Shown here one piece after another: positions 11,346 through 23,530 of a stretch of DNA of 64,000 nucleotides (position 1 is the stretch's first letter; the number at the start of each line of letters is the position of its first letter). The stretch is taken from positions 16,361,001 through 16,425,000 of the forward strand of contig JARDYH010000002.1 in assembly GCA_029215795.1 (NCBI GenBank), read 5' to 3'. Below the pieces are notes generated by a model. That model saw only the letters and a list, made by a program, of their open reading frames with translations. It was not told the origin of the DNA and did no database searches. Origin of the DNA: Anniella stebbinsi. Lineage: Eukaryota > Chordata > Lepidosauria > Squamata > Anniellidae. The position numbers and the translations under genes were made by a program.

Positions 11346-12861
11346 GCCAACAAGAAGATACTTGCAGGGTGGTAAGGGGGGATGATTAAAAGAGTACGTA
11401 TATAGACCACTTGTCTTATAAACCAAGTCATATACTTTCATCCTGTTCCTTTCCCCTTACACTGCATTAAATCAAATTTACTAGGCAGAGATATCCACAA
11501 GCTTCAGGCTCCTTCACACAGTCCCTGTGTTTCCACCTCATTCTTCTCTCTATTTATGACTGGGGAAATAAACTCACAATTAGCTTCCTGCTAATTCAAA
11601 CCAGGGAAACAATGGTTAATGAAGCCATGGTTCTGTATCCTGGCTTGTTGGGAAGTCATTAATCATAATTCCCAGGTAGGCCACAATGGGAAACTGCAGA
11701 TTCTGGCCCAGTTTGCTCACCCACATGAAGGAAGGATCAAAACAGGAGCGTAGGAGCTGCGTATAGATAAATGAAGTTCATGTATACCTCGGATTATTAA
11801 GCTGAAATTTGCTTTTTGGAATGTGGCCAGTTGCTTGGCACTGACCCTCGCATTCTGAGTTTTTTAAAAACAAAATATTATGAGCTTCTCAACCAAACAG
11901 GAATGTATTTATATCAGTTGGATGCAAGGTAACTAGTGGCACTTGCAGAAATTCAACTGCTTATAATCAGTTCTCCCAGCATGACAGTAAATCAAAATTG
12001 AATATGAAAGGGACTGATGCATTTCATCATTTAACATACTTTGAATTTAAAACAAAAGCAAATAAAGTAAATAAAAATTAACTGAATTTCAAATTAAGTG
12101 TCATTAAGACAGTGAAAAGGTCAATTCCAATGTACAAAACTATCTTAGCATTTTTCCCCCAGTTACCCTTATATTCAAGATTTCTCATTTTCCCTCACCG
12201 TCTCCATAAAATGATCTCTATTGTAGGAAATTTCTTTAACAATCTGACATAGCTCTCCTTACTCTGGGCCTTCATAGCTCTTAAGATTTCAAACACAGCT
12301 ATCTGTGTACTTGGGAGGGACATTGCTCCAAGCTTCAAATACCAACAAATATGAATGAGCGGTATCCAGTTAACTCCTCCTGTCGACGAAATGGCTTCTG
12401 TCAGCAGACCCTCTCCCTATAGCAGCCCTTCAAAATCAGTGTCAGAGGGTTGGACAGCCCTCTGGAATAGACTTGGGAGGGGCAAAGGGAGGTGTAGAGC
12501 TGGGACGGAGAAGGTCCTGTTGCTCAAATGGACATCCACTCATGGATTTCACCATATATATGGACTTCAGAAGATATTTATTACTATATTTAAGGTATTC
12601 TATTATATACTCTCAAGTGTTAAAGGTTTTACAAAATGTAAAACAAGTATGTCATCCCAGAGTTGCTAAGCTTGCCATGGCAGGATAGAAATATAGAAAG
12701 AATTTTAAGGCTAATACATTGAACCCTCATGGCAATTCATTATCCTAATGCATTCTTGTATTTTCATTTATATTGGTTTTATTTTTTTATGTTGTATAAT
12801 GCTTGAATTATGATTATATAAAATAGTTACAAGTAAGTGTCTTAGATATCTTATTCTGCAT
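11346..12861. other. Intronic sequence, mostly unremarkable
   Basis: At 11,605-11,665 a ccatggtt/aacaatgg palindromic patch recalls the repeat at 56.7 kb. The open frame at 12,355-12,669 has no recognisable protein. Confidence 0.4.
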
Positions 12862-12950
12862 TCCTACCCACAGTTAATTGGGGGCTGGGAGGTAAGCCCC
12901 ACTGAACACAGTGGTACTGACGTTTGAATAAACTTACGATGGATTGTTCC
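12862..12950. repeat. Dispersed palindrome, family D
   Basis: Contains gaggtaagccccactgaaca and a closing aaacttacgatggattgttcc, the usual halves of the family. Confidence 0.5.
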
Positions 12951-15210
12951 GTATGATTGTTTTTCTAATTCTTCAAAATAAAATCTCCGAAAAGTACGGG
13001 CTAATGCAAGTATTGGTAAGAGCTCAGGTCTAACATCCCTGGCTTTAGCTCTGATTGTTTTTTAAAACATTCTGAACCCTTTTCTCATCAGTGCTTACAA
13101 ACCCCATAATGTTGACCAGATAAAGAATCTAGGACACATTTTGCTCAGTTACATCCGCATGAATCCAGTGAGCTTATAAAAAAAATGTTCCACTGTGTAA
13201 ACTGGAAGTGGAATTTGATCTTCTCCCTTTTTATAAAAAATGCTAGTGATGAAAAAAAATCCATGGTGCATTCTGTCCCTTTTCAGTAAGTTATATCAAT
13301 AATGTCTTTCACTAACTGCATTAGAGAGCAATTACAGCATAATGGCTGTCTAAATCCATTATCAGTGTACACTTAACCTTTCAATATTTAAAGATAATAT
13401 TTAATTTGAGTAAATTAACGGACTGCGTATGAGACCAAATATATCTATTTAGCTTCTGGTTTTTCCATCAGTGAGATTTCTTTTTAGATCACAACTCCTG
13501 TGATAGGGAAGCTTAGTTAAAAATGCTCTCCTCTGTACTCCTACTTCAAAAGGAGGTTAATACAAGAGCATCTACAAGTGAAACATACCGTTCTTATTAA
13601 CTACCAAATCCATCACTAACACTATTAGCATTGCTTTTAATCCTACAAATAATTTTTGATCATTTACAGGGCAGATTTGCATTTAATTGTCTAGCTTTCT
13701 CTTTCTTTTTAACAGCTAATCATAAATGCCACTATTTGTAGAGATGAATTCCCATCTTTTCATCTCCTTGCCAGCATATATAGTGACACTTACAGGGAAC
13801 AGTATTTTCAACCGAATGCCCAATATATTCCATATTTCCAGTAAAGGCTATATGAATATGAACATTACTCTAGCTTCACAGATCTATTTTAAGAAACTAT
13901 GAACAGTGGAGAAAGAGTCATTACTCAAAGCTGATAACTTGAGCTGCCCATTCCTTTAAAAGAAAAAAAAGGCAAGAGTGCTTTCATCATATATATATTC
14001 ATCTAATAACTGATGTTGAAATATTCTGTCTGTGGTATGGGATGTGCTAAAACAGGCACTAGTTCTAGGCATCCCCATTTGATTCAGGGAGGGGGGTTGT
14101 GCAGGAACACCACACAGTACATAACATCTGAAGGCCAACTAGAACACTAGAGCCACAATGTGGTGTCTGCTAAAAATGCTCCCGAGTGCCAGCAACTCAA
14201 CTCAGGGACCAAAGTCTTTGAAACAAGCTCACCATATGCACCGTCCCACTCATGTGGAGTGCGTTCATACCAAAACAGCACACCCCTGTTGGCTTCTTTT
14301 CACACAGTCATGGTGATCCACGTGGCCATTGGTTTTCAAATGATACAGACCCCATGAAGAGTTGCCACCACATGAAAACATTTCCAGCAACTTTCATGTT
14401 AAACTATAAGGTCTGAATCTGTTGTCAAGATGTTTAATATTTTAGCCTTAAGCTTCTCTTTTAGAAAATCCAGGCTGACATAGGAAGATATGGTAATGGG
14501 AAGATATGGATTGAGTAGATCAGGTTCATTTTATTGATCTTGGTGTGACCACTACCCTCAAACCCAAGTCAGACAAAACACACTCAATCAATTAGATTCT
14601 ACAGGATGGTGTCATTGGGTGTATATGCCGTCTGGATAGCGTGTAAGTACATGAAGCAGAGTCTTTAGAGTAAGAGATATTGTCCCTTCAACTAGGTGCA
14701 GGGTCCCTGTATACTGATATCGCATAACAGTGAACTTGTTAAAATAGGTGCAAATTAATTTGCTGCTGAAGATACAAAGCAGCTATTGTAAATGTGACTT
14801 TAAAGAGCACCCTTTAAAGACATTTCTCAAGACATTAAACAAACACCACATATGAAAAAAGCAAACCATGGTGCACACACACCATAAACCACTTTTACAA
14901 ATCCCACAATTGAATATACATACATACATGTGGGTTGGGCAGGAAATGGGAAGGACTATCTGAGAAAATGAATTTTTTTTTTTAACAATTTCACTACACT
15001 TGCAAAAGGTATATTGAGTTCCCTTCAATCAACAGAACTCTTTTTAAAAAAACCCAATAAAATGTTTCGATAATGCTTTTCAAATTCAGTGTTTGCAAAG
15101 AATTTCTAAAAATTAGAAGTGAAGGGTGAAGTTGTCACGCCCCAAACATTCTGAAGTGAAACACAAAGAGATGTGACATTTGCTATAATAAAATATTACA
15201 TTGCAGCAGT
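12951..15210. other. Intronic sequence without recognised feature
   Basis: AT-rich with A and T runs; no exon recognised. Confidence 0.45.
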
Positions 15211-15332
15211 AGACAATTGGGATAGCCATCTGTCAGGGATGCTTTAAGGTGGATTCCTGCATTGAGCAGGGGGTTGGACTCGATGGTCTTATAGGCCCCT
15301 TCCAACTCTACTATTCGATGATTCTCAGAACC
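15211..15332 (+). mobile_element. CR1 LINE 3' UTR fragment
   Basis: Plus-sense CR1 3' end, with tgcattgagcagggggttgg then gactcgatggtcttatagg, ending ctactattcgatgattct. It is the same region as the minus-strand copy at 2,144. Confidence 0.85.
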
Positions 15333-15959
15333 ATCACACAAATACTTCCAAGGATGCCGAACTGAGGAACTGGTGATGGCCACAGCTGCTAATTTAGGGT
15401 GCTTTCTAGGTTTGGGACTTCAAGTGAAATGGCACTAGGACCTTAAAATGACATATGTGGACAAGATATCCATATACCTCTCCCAACGCAACTCTGCCTT
15501 TACTCTATCAATCCTTAGCCTAAAAGGCAAATTGAACATTACTTTTAAAATTGTTACCTGAAAATAAAATATACTGCCAACCTGAATGCCAAGAATAATG
15601 AACCTCTGATATAATTGACTGTGGCCTTCTGCTAATTTTTTTTTAATTATCCATGGCTGTTTGGTGTGAAAGTATGGTGTGCTCCACACATAACCATCTG
15701 TGCTTAAACCAGACACCTGTTCAATCCCTCTAAGCCAGTGTTTCCTCAAACTTTTTTTAAACTCAGGGCCCCCCATTCTAAATATATGCACACTCTGCTC
15801 CAGTTACCCTGTGATTGCAGAGCTGAAAGGAGACAAACTCTGTCCTCTTACACTAGTCAGAATACAAAAGACCACTGGGGAGGTTGCACCCTCTGCTTCC
15901 CAAGAAGAACATCATGGCAAGGAGGAGACAAATTTGGTCCCATCCATGAATGATCGCTC
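15333..15959. other. Intronic sequence without recognised feature
   Basis: The open frame at 15,435-15,791 (minus) and those overlapping it on plus have no recognisable protein. Confidence 0.4.
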
Positions 15960-16095
15960 TCTCCTTCCCTTTTTCCTTTTGCACTGTGCCTCCGAGATTG
16001 CGAGCCTATAAGCAGAGGCTGTCTTCTCTTTTAATATCTGCACAGTGTTTAGAAAATTTTAGCTGTTTAATAAATGTTAAGTAATAAAATAAAAG
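15960..16095 (+). mobile_element. Ancient LINE/SINE 3' end (L2/MIR type)
   Basis: Reads gagattgcgagcctataagc, then ctgcacagtgtttagaaaat and aataaatgttaagtaata. This matches the general form of ancient L2/CR1-like 3' ends (gattgtaagc ... cacagtgcctag ... aataaat). Confidence 0.45.
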
Positions 16096-17384
16096 AAGAA
16101 TCCTGGGGTTTCAACTCAGCAGCAGTTTTCTATTCCACAGGTGATACACAGAGATTCTTGCATGCAATCATGTGCATACAGGCTTCCGCTGTGTGCCAGA
16201 ATCTGTGAAGAGGGGCAGTGTCCCAAACTGGCAATGGGCAAGTGGCGGAGGAGGATACCTCTGGCTTGCTTCTAAAACTATGCACAAGTAACACAAGCTC
16301 TTTGAACTCCCTTCCTCTTCCCCCCACCCCAAACACTGGGATGATGGCCAGTGAAACTGCAGTCACCAATAACCTAATATGAGGTTCCACAGCCAGGAGG
16401 CATCAATCTACCAGGTGTTAAACTGTGAGCCTGGAAGGCGGTACCTGACTCAAAATCCTATCCTCCTTTCAGCCACTCCTCCATCTGCCCTCCTCCACTG
16501 CTCGAAGACCAATAAAACATTTTCAATAGAGGAAGCTTTGAATGACGCACTCAATAATAGGTAACGTTAGTGAAAAAACAACTGATTCAAACAATAGTTT
16601 TGTATTTCACTTGACCGCTCTGAAAAGAAACACACTTTGCACATGATATGAAGACTATATCTATATTACAAATAACAACTTTGATGCCAATGATTAGAGT
16701 CATGGAACAACAACTCCTGTGCAAGACTCAAGAAAACTTAAGGAAAAGAAGGGCCATTTCTGCAAGGCTGAAATAAAGATAATTGCTGGTTAGTCTTCTG
16801 TCTGTGACCATCAGAAATGTTACCTTAATTTGGCTTTAATGACCAATAATCTCTTTTAGTATATGGCTTTTTAAAACTGTTATTATTCAGCTTGATGTAT
16901 GGCTACAATGGAGCAGAACTGAACTGTGGGTGTAATTAAAATAAGTCCCTGTAAAAGTGGAGTATGTAGTACGTTGCTAATGTGCAAATGACTAAATAAC
17001 TTAATTACGTGAAATGAAGTGCACTTATAACCACAGATGCTTAAACTGAATCATGATAATGTTGTGTATATGAATATATTCTTTTTAAAATCTGTTTATT
17101 AACCAAAGAGGACAAGGAAATACAAATGCTTGTAAGTTATAAAAATAAATAGTGGGTTTTCTTTGCTAGCTAACATGAAGCAGAGAAAAATCCATCTTTG
17201 AAAATCTTTTAACACATCTGAGAAGAAATATGCTTTCTGCAGCTATTCTTCTCCTTGAAACTCTGATTTTCTCCACGCAGAATAAGAAAAACTTGCACCC
17301 TAAATCTAAACACATTAATTTTTGGAAGAGTACTAAAACTGAAGTCAAATGCTCAAGATACAAAGTATTGTTTTATGTGTGTCT
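16096..17384. other. Intronic sequence without recognised feature
   Basis: No exon or repeat family recognised; the open frame at 16,130-16,390 (minus) is uninformative. Confidence 0.4.
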
Positions 17385-17480
17385 TCCCTGACCTGGCATC
17401 CCTTATGCCCCTCCTAGCTGGGCATGATGGGAGTTATATAGGCCAAATATATGTGGAAGTCGCCCCATTGAGGACACCTG
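17385..17480. repeat. Dispersed repeat, family E (right half)
   Basis: Contains ctgggcatgatgggagttat then aggacacctggtttaag, the inverted counterpart of the left half seen at 11,271. Confidence 0.5.
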
Positions 17481-17794
17481 GTTTAAGTGGCTGGACATGC
17501 TCAATGGGATTTTTAAAAAACTCCCCCCCCCCTTGGACAGCTGACCCCCATGCCAAAACAACAAACTGCTTTTGAAAGTCCTCTCCATGTCAAAAATACT
17601 TTTCCATGTGGCATTGGGGATAGGGAGGGTGCAGTTTGAGAAACACAAACTAAAGCTCTTTCGGGCAGGTGGAACTAGTTGAATGGTAGTTTGGATCCTG
17701 GCCAACTGCCAAGAAACATGCTTTAGATGAGAGTGCACAGTTCAATCTCATAAGGTTAGTCTAAAAGATTCAAAACCCAAACCAAAAATCCTAA

Positions 17795-17795
<1 letters not shown>

Positions 17796-17848
<53 letters not shown>
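17796..17848. repeat. (ATT)n microsatellite
   Basis: About 16 uninterrupted ATT/TTA units. Confidence 0.97.
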
Positions 17849-19439
17849 GGCAACCTTCAACACTCATTTTCTTCTATTACTTCAAGGGTATACAAATTTG
17901 CAAAATAAGCCAGCAAACTACTTCACACCAGTATATTTCTCACACTTGTCCTACATTCTTTAGAGCTCACAGGATTGTGAAAGTTGTTGAGTGAGGAGGA
18001 CATGCCGAAACAAACAGCCTTATCAGTTAACCACTGAAGTTAGTGGAAAAATTCCTCCTAACTTCATTAAGAGGCAGATTAGATTCTAACGCAGAGGAAA
18101 AGAGAATAAAGTGCACTTGATTCAGAAATACTGGCTGTGGCTTAACCACGTTCCCATTTGAGAGTGTCATGCTGAATATGAGAAGCTGTATAAATCACTT
18201 ACAGAATTCCAAGTGTTCATTGATTCATCCATATTCATTCTTCCTCTCTCTGCCACTGTGCCCTCGCTGTAGGTGAATGTAGCATAACCACGCGCATGAT
18301 GAGGAAATGAATAAGACAAATTTCTGAATGTGATTTTGAAGGAGGCTTCAACCAAATGAGCAACCCTGAAACGCACACTTCTAATTTTTACAATGGAAGA
18401 TAAAATGGGTGATGTCCTCCAAGTGGTAGAATTGCAAATTTGTAAAAAGGAAGAAAGGGAAGAGAAGAAGCAATCTCTTCTTCTCAGGAAGCAAGTATGC
18501 TCCACACTGCCTTATCCAGAATGAAGATGCTCTGTGCGATTCTCGTTACCATCTTCCCCAAGCGTGGCTTTGTTTTTAGGTAGTGAAAGCAGCAGTGAAT
18601 GTGAATGGACTTCTTTTTTCCACTGCGTATTTATGCATAGCCTGGACTTCATCAGCTACTGTTAGTTACAAGAAGTTTCTTCCTGAAGTTTCTAGCACTC
18701 TTATTTCTCTCTAGCCGCAACTGGATGATCTTCCTGCCAGTTTTTCTACCTGATCAAGCTCTCTTATATGATAGGTCCAGAATAGTGTAAGTCCTCTCAT
18801 TATGAGCGGGATTCAAGAGATGGGAGGAAAACCTCATGGAGGATGTAAAGTGGGGTTTTTTTTTGTTTTATGGTAAGAGCTTCCTTAAAAAGTTTGAGCA
18901 GTATTTCCAACTTCTGCCAGCCTTGGTAGTACAAGCAATATGTGGTTATCCAAAAAAAGAAAGAAAGAAAGGTGGGGGAAGCTCTCGAAGGACAACTGTG
19001 ATTCAGTATGGTTGAATTTTTAATTGCAATTAATCGGTTAAAGTAGCAGTATTAATCAACTTTAAAGGCTTTAATTGACACACAACCATATGAAGTACAG
19101 ATCAACTTTTCAAGATCTCTAAAATTGCATATTTCCAAAATATGCCAGCAAACTGCCTCGCACTTTTAAACATTGAAAGGACAGCACATATACTGCTACA
19201 TGGGCACAGATCACTCTGAAGTGATCATATCTGCATTTGGCCTTTTGACACCCATTCAGGATTGGGCTGCTGCAGCGGGGCTGGGAGATGCCAACATCTG
19301 GGCCATAGAGAGATGGCAATCTTGGGCATGCATAAGTGTACTTTCTGTAAGGAAGATGGGTGTGGTTAATGTAGATTCAACGTTGATAACTGTATTCCTC
19401 GATAGACTGGCGGAGGAGACCACAACCCATGAGGATCCT
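17849..19439. other. Intronic sequence without recognised feature
   Basis: An (AAAG)n run lies at 18,957-18,971. The open frame at 18,167-18,505 (minus) has no recognisable protein. Confidence 0.4.
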
Positions 19440-20012
19440 AATCTGCAGACACGACAAGGTCATTTGGGCCATCCGCAGAGCGATGCAGGCAACTGTTGAT
19501 ACACAGTTGGGGCTCGGTTGGTATGCCTCCATCCAATGGGCTGGTCGGAGAAGAATGCACTGGGATGCTGCCTCCATTTAGTGAAATGGTTGGAGAGAGA
19601 CTCCAGGCATTGTTTTAAGCTGAAGTAGTTCTTGGCCCACCGCAGGTTCTAGTTCTTCACCTAGGGAGCAATGGTCTTGGGCTTCTAAAAGGGAAGTCCC
19701 TACTTTTTTACAGCTCCCGTGTCAGGGTATGGTATGCCTTTGGAGATCATCCTGCCTCATCTACTCAAGAGTTCTACAGCTTTGTGTGGGGATGACATGG
19801 GGTGGTCATCCAAGAGAGGGGCCAGATTTACCTGACTCCTGACTTACGACAGTGGCTCACCCATAATGCCAGGCTAGTTGCCTGAGGTAAGGACAAATAG
19901 ATTCCCGTACTTTTCACATGTGGAACCAGGAGGGGTTGAATATCCCGTATTGTTAAATAAAGAGGCCCTAGTTTATCCCAAACTCTGGTATCTGTGTCTT
20001 TATTCCATGCTT
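19440..20012 (+). pseudogene. Decayed SGNH-hydrolase-like ORF of a reptile repetitive element
   Basis: Two plus-strand patches in different frames resemble a protein often predicted in reptile and fish genomes with an SGNH/GDSL-like fold. At 19,456-19,578 the reading includes IWAIRRAMQATVDTQLGLGW and GRRRMHWD. At 19,640-19,700 it includes PPQVLVLHLGSNGLGLLKGK, where the family usually has LGGNDLG; here Asp is replaced by Gly. A third weak patch near 19,798-19,832 fits the closing GVHLS-like block. Stops and frameshifts show it is dead. In my memory such ORFs are repeat-borne, but I cannot name the element class. An AATAAAG signal at 19,955 may mark its 3' end. Confidence 0.45.
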
Positions 20013-20590
20013 CCTTCTCCACTCGTAAACTCTTAATTATCTGCATTTGGGCTCTGCAGAAAAATGTGGCACAACCTTTGGCACCACTCTTTACAAACTT
20101 TTATTTCCTCTCTTTCTTCTCTGTACCTAGCCATCTTAGAACACTATTTCATGCATCCAAAAACGTGGGCCCAAATGTTTGTTACAAGAAATATTGTTAA
20201 TCCTTATCATTAAGCCTTAATGTATTCCAGTACTACCTCTTGTTTTTATGAAGAAATAAGTGCCTCTTGAACCTTACAGCACAAATGTAGTATAGAAATG
20301 CACTATTTATCTTATTCGTTTGCCTGAGAAGATTTGGTTTTAGAGGACACCAATTCCTTTGATGCCACAATTTATATCAAGGCCTCTCTCACACCTCTGC
20401 AGCCCCTCCATCAGCAACTGAAAGAATGAGGCCCACATGAGAAAGATTAGCATTTTTGGCCCAACATGCCATGTCAGATAGTCTTTTCAGAAGTCCAGTA
20501 ATTTTTACCTTCAGTGTGTAAACAACTTTTGTAGGTGAAAAGGACCATTAATAAGCAATGTTTCTTGTTAATCTGACTAGCATTGCGAAG
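20013..20590. other. Intronic sequence without recognised feature
   Basis: Nothing recognised. Confidence 0.4.
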
Positions 20591-20591
20591 G

Positions 20592-20617
20592 AACACACAC
20601 ACACACACACACACACC
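20592..20617. repeat. (CA)n microsatellite
   Basis: About 12 CA units. Confidence 0.97.
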
Positions 20618-20618
20618 T

Positions 20619-20815
20619 TTAATTATTAAAAGCCATCTGAGGCTTCCTCCGAGTGCCTCCTCTGAGGGAGGCTCGGAGAGTGGTGACACGGGAGAAGGCC
20701 TCCTCAGTGGTGGCCCCCCGACTCCGAGCTCCCAAGCACCTGCCTAGCACCAACACTGTCATGTTTTCAGTGTCAGGTGAATATTGTCCTCTATTCCCAG
20801 GCATTTAATGGTATA
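20619..20815 (-). repeat. LINE-derived 3' fragment (unassigned)
   Basis: The minus strand reads gggggccaccactgaggagg then ccttctcccgtg, a phrase shared by many reptile LINE C-terminal regions. It is GC-rich relative to its flanks. The block at 48,440-48,600 has similar elements (gccaggttaagacc and caggcatt). Confidence 0.5.
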
Positions 20816-20845
20816 TGATGTGGCATTTACACCAGGCATCTAAAC

Positions 20846-20853
20846 AGGTATTA

Positions 20854-20892
<39 letters not shown>

Positions 20893-21190
20893 TCTTACCC
20901 ACCTCTCCATTTGGATTGAGGTGGGGAACAACAATAAAAATAAAATTTATAAAATACAGAAAACTGATTAAAAACATGGTACACATTATTAAAATAGCAA
21001 TAAAACATCCTAAAAACTTTCTAAAATTCTACTGGATATGCCTGCCGGAAGAGATTAGTCTTTATAGCTTTCTTAAATTCTAAAAGACTGTTAAGTTGAC
21101 GAGTCTCCTCCGGAAGGCCATTCCACAGTCTGGGAGCAGCAAAAGAGAAGGTCCTCTGCGCAATACCTGTCAAACTATTTTTAGCTGTCT
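20846..21190 (-). mobile_element. L2 LINE 3' fragment with (AAT)n tail
   Basis: The minus strand encodes QRTFSFAAPRLWNGLPEETR then LLEFKKAIKTNLFRQAYPVEF and a stop. This is the same C-terminus as the plus-strand L2 at 28,560-28,698, followed by the shared 3' UTR (ccccacctcaatccaaatgg). An AAT-repeat tail lies at 20,850-20,893. It is a 5'-truncated copy. Confidence 0.9.
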
Positions 21191-21721
21191 AAGGAGATTA
21201 CAAGTACCACCCTGGGTACTTGTAATATCCCAAACTCAGTCTTATGACTATCCAATGGAGGGCAACTGCAACACGGAGGAGATCCTTTCCTTTGTGCACC
21301 ATCCGCTCTGCTTTTTTGGTTGAATGGCCAAATCTGGCTGTTGAGCTGGGGGCTTCAGAGCTGGAAGAGGGGAGGACACGTGGCACTTAGGAAGCTGTCT
21401 AAACCAGCTTCTGCTGTCTCCTCCCCTTCCCACCCCCAGGACCACCTGCTTTTCATCCTCTCTATGCTCAGTTTCCCAAGCATGGAAAGGCGGCCACTGC
21501 GGTTCACTCCACGCTGGCTGTGAGGGAGAAGGGTGGGGAGCACGATTTCTTGGCTCCAAGCTCAGAGCGCTGTCTATGAGCTCAGAGCCAGGAAACTGAA
21601 AAATCACCGAACGCTATCTAGAGGACATAGAATTGCTCCCAAAATTGTTTTAAATTTTGTATGTTTAAATCCTCCCTTGCCACTTATGGAAGATCTTGTA
21701 GTCTGATTCATCATCTATTTA
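21191..21721. other. Moderately GC-rich intronic sequence
   Basis: Overlapping open frames on both strands between 21,198 and 21,607 have no recognisable protein. Probably an unrecognised repeat. Confidence 0.35.
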
Positions 21722-21862
21722 CCCAGCTTTCCCCAACCTGTCAGACCTTCCAGATATATTGGTTGTAACTCCCATCTTCCCCAAACTGCATGGTCATGCT
21801 GCCTGGGAATGCTGGAAGCTGTAGGTCAGTACGTCTGGACAGCACCAGGTTGGGAATGCTGA
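21722..21862. mobile_element. Palindromic repeat, family E (full copy)
   Basis: Ends agctttccccaacctgtcag and tggacagcaccaggttggga are inverted copies, and the centre has ttgtaactcccat and ggaagctgtaggtc. The length is about 140 bp. Confidence 0.7.
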
Positions 21863-22599
21863 TCCAGGATTTGGATATCTAAAAGGCTCCCCCACCACTT
21901 TGAAGGACATCCATCCCAAATGATGAACTTAAGGTGGCTTAGGCACTCCTGAGCTAATGGTGAATAAATGGGCCATCACACTGTTTATCTGCCTTTAACT
22001 TCAATCAGAGGAAAAGGTCTCCTTTACAGTAATCAGACTTTTTTTTTTGTGAGCATGATGTTGCTTTTGTCCACATTACGAAAAATATTTAACCTTGCAG
22101 TGCCTTGATGTGGGTTTGTTTTTAGTCTACTAGAGCAGAGGAAGACACAGAAGTGCTGTACAGGAGAGGCAGACAGAAGTATAACATTGACTGTCTGCCA
22201 AAGGAATCTCCAGCCCACAGTCTGGCCTGCTGGGGTTACCCATCTGACCCACCATCTTCTCTCCAGAGTTCTCTTTTGGGCCATGTCCCCTGCTCAGCAG
22301 TAGAGGAAGGCTGCCTTTTGCTACCACTGAGCAGGAAAAGGTTGCCCCTTTCTCATGCCCAAAGAAGCAAGGAGAAAGACAGGGGGGCCAGGATACAATC
22401 CAGTCCTTGGGGGTACAGAACTTCCCCACCTCCATTCTATGCCATAGCCAGGCCTACTCCTGTCCAAGTGTGCCACAGATCCCTCCTGTTTCTGTCACTA
22501 ATGTCACAGACTGGTAACCCAGGAGTTAGAGCTTCATGAATTAGAGGTCTCCATTCTGCCCACAGACGAAGGGCTGAACTATGCAGCTAGTGCATGGTA
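21863..22599. other. Intronic sequence without recognised feature
   Basis: Open frames overlap on both strands at 22,033-22,539. Translated products show no known motif. Confidence 0.35.
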
Positions 22600-23035
22600 A
22601 TTGCTTTAAAACTTTCTGCAGGTTTAAAACTCATGGAATACCAAGAGTTTGTAGTCTCAAGGTATGCAGTCAGATGATCACTACCACCTTGGTAACAACG
22701 CTGAGGTGGAGTCGATTTCACATGTCCTTTTCCAATGTAGCTACTACCAAGGGGCAAGAAAGGATCCTGTCTTTCCGTCCTTCTCAGCCTGCTCTACAGA
22801 GTCTCTCATAATCACTCTTCTTCAAGGAACCAACAAGCTAATCACAGTGCAGGTGTCCCAATTTTTGAACTTGGCCATCTCTACCAGATCACGTATGATG
22901 GCCTATTTACCCTAAAGTGGTATTTTACGGACGCTGTCTTATCCCTCAGCTGTGTCTATGTTTTCTCCTATACATGTATGTAAATAACTTTTTAATGGCC
23001 TGTTGACTGCAAATAAAGAATTACACTACCACCTG
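22600..23035 (+). mobile_element. LINE C-terminal and 3' UTR fragment
   Basis: The plus strand reads NNAEVESISHVLFQCSYYQG and ends QFLNLAISTRSRMMAYLP then stop. This has the layout of the C-terminal zinc-knuckle-like tail of Jockey/I/ingi-type LINEs (E-hydrophobic-HVL-x-x-C-x-x-Y). The 3' UTR ends gcaaataaagaattacact. The tail of the LINE at 57.4-62.6 kb has the same plan (TEDIIYVLLERSLYNNLR), so the two are probably related families. Confidence 0.75.
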
Positions 23036-23451
23036 ACACCAGTGTTCAGATTTGGGAGGATAAGGCTGACAAAGGGGGCCAAAGGCAGTTAACTTCTGTG
23101 ATAGCCCTGTTAGTTGACGTCAATATGAGGGGGAGGCATGATTTGGCTAAAACTGGGAGGACCCATAGGTTGCAATAAGTAAATTTTATAGAAGACCCAT
23201 CCTCTCATAATATAGTTCCTTCTTATAATTCAAGCACTACCCTTCCCAAATTCCACTGGATTCAGAGTTGTGAATGGAGCGTGGCAATCTCTCCCTCCCA
23301 CGTGGCAGGTAACAAACAACCTGCTCTCCACTCTGAGCAGCCATGTACGCTGTTTTAAGGGTTGTACTTTCACATGGCTGCAGACCGTGCAGTATCCAAC
23401 CTCAACCTTGTGGAATATCTCTGGAATATAGCAGAATATAGCAGAATATGG

Positions 23452-23530
23452 TATGTGTCAATGGGCCCCAACAGTTGTCAGTGTACTTCAATACCGCTAA
23501 AAAGCAGTAGTGTGGCTCCTGCCTTTTATT
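23452..23530. repeat. Family B MITE fragment
   Basis: Contains gggccccaacagttgtcagt and aagcagtagtgtggctcctg, matching the core and right end of the copy at 8,872. Confidence 0.6.
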
